Position numbers and translations under genes: made by a program
The notes under the pieces: model-generated
What the model was told of the DNA's origin: nothing
What the model saw: the letters and a program-made list of their open reading frames with translations, nothing else
The model's database searches: none
Shown: positions 52,501-58,500 of the stretch, one piece after another
Position numbering within the stretch: position 1 is the stretch's first letter
Layout: each line of letters begins with the position of its first letter
Source of the DNA: Arion vulgaris
Lineage: Eukaryota; Mollusca; Gastropoda; Stylommatophora; Arionidae
Assembly (NCBI GenBank): GCA_020796225.1
Contig: CM036753.1
Span: 3,162,001-3,226,000, forward strand
Length of the DNA stretch: 64,000 nt
Direction: 5' to 3'

Positions 52501-55500
52501 GTGATACTGCACACAATTAAGAATGTCACTAGTTCATACAGATATAACTTCATAATTGTATTATATAACACAGTGATACTGCACACAATTAAGAATGTCA
52601 CTAGTTCATACAGATATAACTTCATAATTGTATTATATAACAGAGTGATACTGCACACAATTAAGAATATCACTAGTTCATACAGATATAACTTCATAAT
52701 TATATTATATAACAGAGTGATACTGCACACAATTAAGAATGTCACTAGTTCATACAGATATAACTTCATAATTATATTATATAACAGAGTGATACTGCAC
52801 ACAATTAAGAATATCACTAGTTCATACAGATATAACTTCATAATTGTATTATATAACAGAGTGATACTGCACACAATTCTACAGCCACATATGAAATTTG
52901 ATTATATTTTAACGCAATAGTGCACAGTGTGTTTTTACATTAACAACAACCAGAATTTAAAGCGATATATAAACCAACCAAAAAGTTGCCATTTCGTAAC
53001 CTTGCACAGGAATGTAAACAAAGGGTGTCATCTAAGTGCAACAAAGGGACATTACTAAGTGAACGCTACTGATACGTCGTGGTATGAACTGTTTACCTGG
53101 GTGCACAACTATATTTACCTGGGTGCACAACTATGTGAACTGTTTACCTGGGTGCACAACTATGTGAACTGTTTACCTGGGTGCACAACTATGTGAACTG
53201 TTTACCTAGGTGCACAACTGTGTGAACTGTTTACCTGGGTGCACAACTGTAAATAATGAAGTTAAAAGAATAATGCAGAATAAACTAAAAGTAATTGCTT
53301 GATCTTACAGATGGAAAGACTAGAGAAAGCAGGAAAGGGTGTTAGTGGTGACGAGGATCCAACAGCTTCCATGGATGGCTTATACATGAACCATGCTGAC
53401 TCAGCAATATTTAGAGAACCCACAGAATTTGAGGCAAGTTTTTGTGTTTATTATAAACTAATTTCTAAACATTTAATGTATGTCATTATTTATGTTGGGA
53501 TTGATTAGCATAGTGCATATGACGTTCACTTATTGAATCAGACACAAGAGGGTTGTGGGCTCAATCTCATCCATGAGGAACATAATTGGCTCTTGTACCT
53601 CCTACACACTCTAGACTAGAAATGACTAGACACAATTGATAAAACATCGATACTCCATTTGAAGGAATTTTAGAATAAAAAAACACCAGTAGGACTGAGC
53701 ACCAGAGAGATATTTTAGTAAATTTTTTCCACAAGATCCCGAGGATTTTTGCCAGAGCTACGGAGTTCATGCTTTGCACAATACTCTCTGCAGATGGTAT
53801 GCCATTTCTGGGGAGAGGGACTGAGTCATATGGGGAAACCCAGTTCAGTTAAGTCAATCCTTCAGCTTTAGGCCTGATGGACAGACTAAAGAATGTACTT
53901 AAACCGAGTCATAAGAACCATCAGCACTCATACTCTACAACATCTGCTGGAGGAGACTGAAACTGTTATGATCTGCCTGTAATACTATCATGTTGGTGTA
54001 ATAACCAATAACCGGAGTGTTAGATTGCATCAATGATTATTGCTAGTAAACAAAAATAGAGCACAAAACCCCATTAGCTCATCTCTAGTCACTGAATCGA
54101 GAGAATAGAACTATGAAATATTTATGAATTATCATTTTTAAGATTTGGTTTTTCACACTTACAAAACTCTTAGCATGCAATACAAAGAGATCAGGTACTA
54201 GAGCCAAGGGAAGACCAAGAAGAAGATGGATAGACAATATCAAGACCACTAAATAAACACGGATATAACACAACAAGGGTGACTCATCTGGCCCTGGAAC
54301 ACAAATTAAAGCTGACCCCTATGCTTAACGGCAAGAGTGGACAACCAATTCCATCATCCACCTGGTGATCGACAATAAACTAACAAAACATTTTTAGTGA
54401 TTAGTATTTTAATAAAAGATGGAAGATCACTTATAGCGAAGCTGATAATACACTGTGCTAGTGACCGAGGGCTGTGGAAATTCTGGGGTTTGAGGCATTT
54501 GGGCCAAAAATTCTTGGTGAGCACACAGTACACTAGTGGACTACAGGAAACTGTGATCCTTTACAAGGGTATCTACATTACAAGTACCTCTGAAGTTGGA
54601 GTAAGACTTGCCTGAATGGCAAGGAGCATTTGTGATAAGAAAAGCAAGCCTTCATGCAAAATAAGTCAGAGGTGCCATACTATACGCAATGACTGCACCT
54701 GAATTTAAAGTGAGAAAAATATTTCTTTTTTTACATTTTGAAAAAACAAATAAAAGATTGTTGTAGCTGTGCTTGTATGTGTTTTAACTGAATATAAATC
54801 AAATGAGTCATAATGAAGCTGATATTTATGACATGCATATTGATGATAATAATTGATGATATTTCAGTACCTGAAGAATATACTTTATGAATACATGATG
54901 GGCAAGGAGACAAAGGTAAGCAGCCAATCATATTCTTTGTTGACAAATATAAGTTCATTGACCTCTCTCAACACATCTACATTCATTGATATGATCATCA
55001 TCAATTGCACTTTGGTGAATAACCATCTGTGCTTCAATATTTTTTCAACTCAAGAGGATCTCAGCAGCAGTGCACAAACTCAGTAGCACAGTCAAAGTTC
55101 CCCAATGTTATTTTGTAGATAGTGAATATTGATGTAGGAATTTTTGTTTAAATTGTTTTTTAATTAATTTTATCCAGGTGGCGGCTTTGGTGTCTATTCT
55201 GATAAATTTTCAACTGCCAACGGTTCTTCAGTTGTCAGTTATATGAAGGCAATAATACAACACTACTGACATGTCCATAGTTGCTCTAATTCCCGCTTCA
55301 ACAAATCCAGCAGCGTCCAGTGGACCAACATGCCAGTTTGATGTTGATTAATCAATCTTTTTGCATACTTAGTATATCATTATTTTTGGGCTGTACCAAT
55401 ATCCACACCTGTCTCTCAATCTGGCCAACGACTGGGATTCCTAACTCTGAAACTCCTTTGTTCGGAAAGACTCTCTCAAGGGCTCTTTTACATGCTCAAC

Positions 55501-58500
55501 TTGAACATAAGACCTACATTTTATCGTCCATCTTTGATAGGACTATGAACTTGATCTCACCTACATTGAGATCAGAGGTCACTGGACAAAATATCCTGAT
55601 TGCTCGACATGGGGAACGAACTGAGTATCTTTAGAAATAATGGCAAGCACCTTACGTTTACACCACATACTCTTTGTTCTCCCCCTCTCCCAATCTGTAC
55701 ATGACTACAGGTGAGAGAGGGTAATGGAAAGCAAGGAATCTTCTGACATACATCCAAAGCAAGCAGTCATCATTTTTTAGACAGGTGATGTGAAGACGCA
55801 GGTTAGAACACACTGTGTCAGTGGAAAAGAGATAGAAGATGACAGACAGAGATAGATGTTATGGAAGAGTGTCCATACCCCCAGTTGATCTCTAATTCTG
55901 GTTAACATGGAGTTGTGGCAATCTAGGTTTGCCAACACCAGTAGACATGGTACCTGATGATGATGATTGCAAAGACAGATGTTAGAACTGCATTGTAACA
56001 GCAGTAAAAATTACTGGATATAGAGATAGAGGATGATATAGAGAGACAATACTGACCAGCATGTCATGCAAGAGCAACAACTGAGTTGATCATCAATGTT
56101 GGTGGCAGAGAGTTGTGAATGATTATAAGCGCTAGGAGGCACACCACCTGATGATGATGGGGGTTATACATTATTTTAATATGTGATTCAACTTTGCTTG
56201 ATATTAGATCTGTATCATGTTGTCTCCATTCATCTCTTGATACAGGGTGTTCAACTTAAAAGCAGCCCGTGAATTGAGCTAATCTGACATATATGTATGG
56301 AAATGGGAAGGTTCAGTTATGATGTAGTATAGGTCAAGGTTGTGTGACAGTGTGTAATTGTAGTTCGGGAAGGGGCGATGAACAAATGTGACGTAGGACG
56401 AGCTAGTCAGAACCGGTTTAAATAGTAAATAAACACAACTCAATGCTGTACCTGGCAACTTTTGAATTGTCAATGGGGCTGCAATTATCTTGAACACCCT
56501 GTATAACTCACTTGGATGTGGTATCCTTTTATCTGCTAATGTTACTATTCATACATTAATTGTGTTTTCAGATCTCTACATTCTAGGTAGGTTATCATGG
56601 ATCTTCAACATTGTCTTTCTCTTGCCATGATTATAACTTTAGCAAACTGTTATTTAACCATCTCTAGATGTTTCCTGCCCACATTTAGTGCTGTCTTATG
56701 ACTGATGCTAAAAGTAAATTATTTTTCTAAAGTGTTTCTCTCGCAATATTTATCTTTTCATTCGAAATTCTGTCTTGACTTCTTTCTTTCAATGTTTTTT
56801 CTCCATTTTATGTATCTACATTTACAAAGTTTCAATTCTATATTCCAATGTTTGATGGCATTCTCGTAGTCTTAAAATATAATATATGTAGCATGGTGTC
56901 CACTGAAGGATTAAGTGTCTTTATTTTCGAATGCTTCATATCAACCACTTGTTAAGTCACTCTTTGTGATCTCTATGTGATCTGAGCCTAAGGGCAATTG
57001 AACATTGTGCCAGTTATATGCCTTCAAGTAGGCCAGCACATCCGATTTCTGCGACACTTTTTATTTACTAGGGTAGCTTCCTAGGCCCCTACCTCAGCCG
57101 CCTCTTATGACATATCTTATAGTTACTATTCTTTACTCCCCTTGTGAGCCCCTGACAACACACATGCAGGATTAAATGTGAGTTGTTGCTTTTTCTTTGC
57201 ATGCTCACTTTCAGCGAGCTGCCTTAGTCTGGCTTCACCAGTTCTCAAATGTGAGTTGTTGCTTTTTCTTTGCATGCTCACTTTCAGCGAGCTGCCTTAG
57301 TCTGGCTTCATCAGTTCTCAAGCACATGTTTTAGAACCTACTCCCAGTTATATTTATTCCTTGCAAGCACTTCCAACTTTGGTGTATTTATACACTGCTG
57401 AAACCCGGATGTGCTGGGCTAAAAGGTGCAAGTATTGCAGAACTTTGATTAATGTTGTGAACTAGCAACACAGCTTACTCCCGTTCTTCGACCCAGGCCA
57501 CAAAGAGAAGCAAACAAGTGGGGGAAAGAATGAGACAGAAGAAGAAGTAGTGTATTTATGTCCATCACATTTAAGTCTCCTCTGTAGATGTTCTTGTTGT
57601 GAAGGAAGAACCTTCCCACAGTTCTCTTGCCAGGAGTCAGTTCTCTGTATGAGATCTTCTTTACTGTTGCTGATTGGCTTTGGCTAAGTACAGTGGCCAT
57701 TTTGGAAAGTCCAACATATTTGAACACCCTGTTATTAGTTACTCTGCTGTTCCAAGAGATTCTGAAAGTGTTTCCTTCATGCACATGGAAAATGCATAAT
57801 TTTTGTTGTCTCCTGTGTTGCATGCTTGGTCTATGATTCACTGGCATAGAGTAAGGTGCGCATCACACAAAGTTCTGTACACAATATTCTTGGTGTGTTC
57901 ATGGCTGATGACAACCACCATTTTCATCCAAGAGAATGTAGTTGCATTATGTTTGTGTGTGCATAGATAACTAGTGAACCCGATGTGGGCTAGAAGTGTT
58001 CTTTTGCAATGTGGACCAGGAATATTTGCACTTGTGGGGAGTTTTACTGCCTTTCTTGTTTGTTGATTCTGTTCCATCCATGCAGTTCTACCTGCCTCGC
58101 AGGCCGAAGAACCGTGTAGAAGAAGTGTGCACCAAGCTGATCTGTCTTGAGCAACATTCTCCCAGTTGTTGATATCTAACGGACCATAAAACGTAGGTTG
58201 AGCACATAAAAAACCCTTGACAGTTCCAAATCAAGAAGAGCAGGCTGGAATGTCACAGCCTGGACAAAATTCATTTGAAAGATTTTTAAAAATTTCTACA
58301 AAATATTTTCACCATCTTCTAAATTACATTGGGGACCGTCATCATTGCTACAGAGTTTGTGCTCTGTCGCTGAGAACTTCATGTGTAAGAAAGAGATCTG
58401 AGCACACATATCTACTCACCGAAGTGCAATGATGATGGTCCTATCAATCTAAGACAGTCTAGCTAAGGTTAATCTGTAGCAGATCATCAGTGATAGGAGA

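Noticed and set aside
50422..52920. Open frames of 281, 289, 387 and 523 codons on both strands
   Set aside because: They are made by the 72-bp satellite, whose length is a multiple of 3; the same frame repeats the same 24 residues on either strand.
48985..53247. CRISPR-like regular repeats
   Set aside because: The repeats are contiguous, with no unique spacers, in an intron of an animal gene.
53292..53310. Alternative upstream acceptor for exon 21 (after taaaag)
   Set aside because: It restores phase but adds NCLILQ and lacks a pyrimidine tract.
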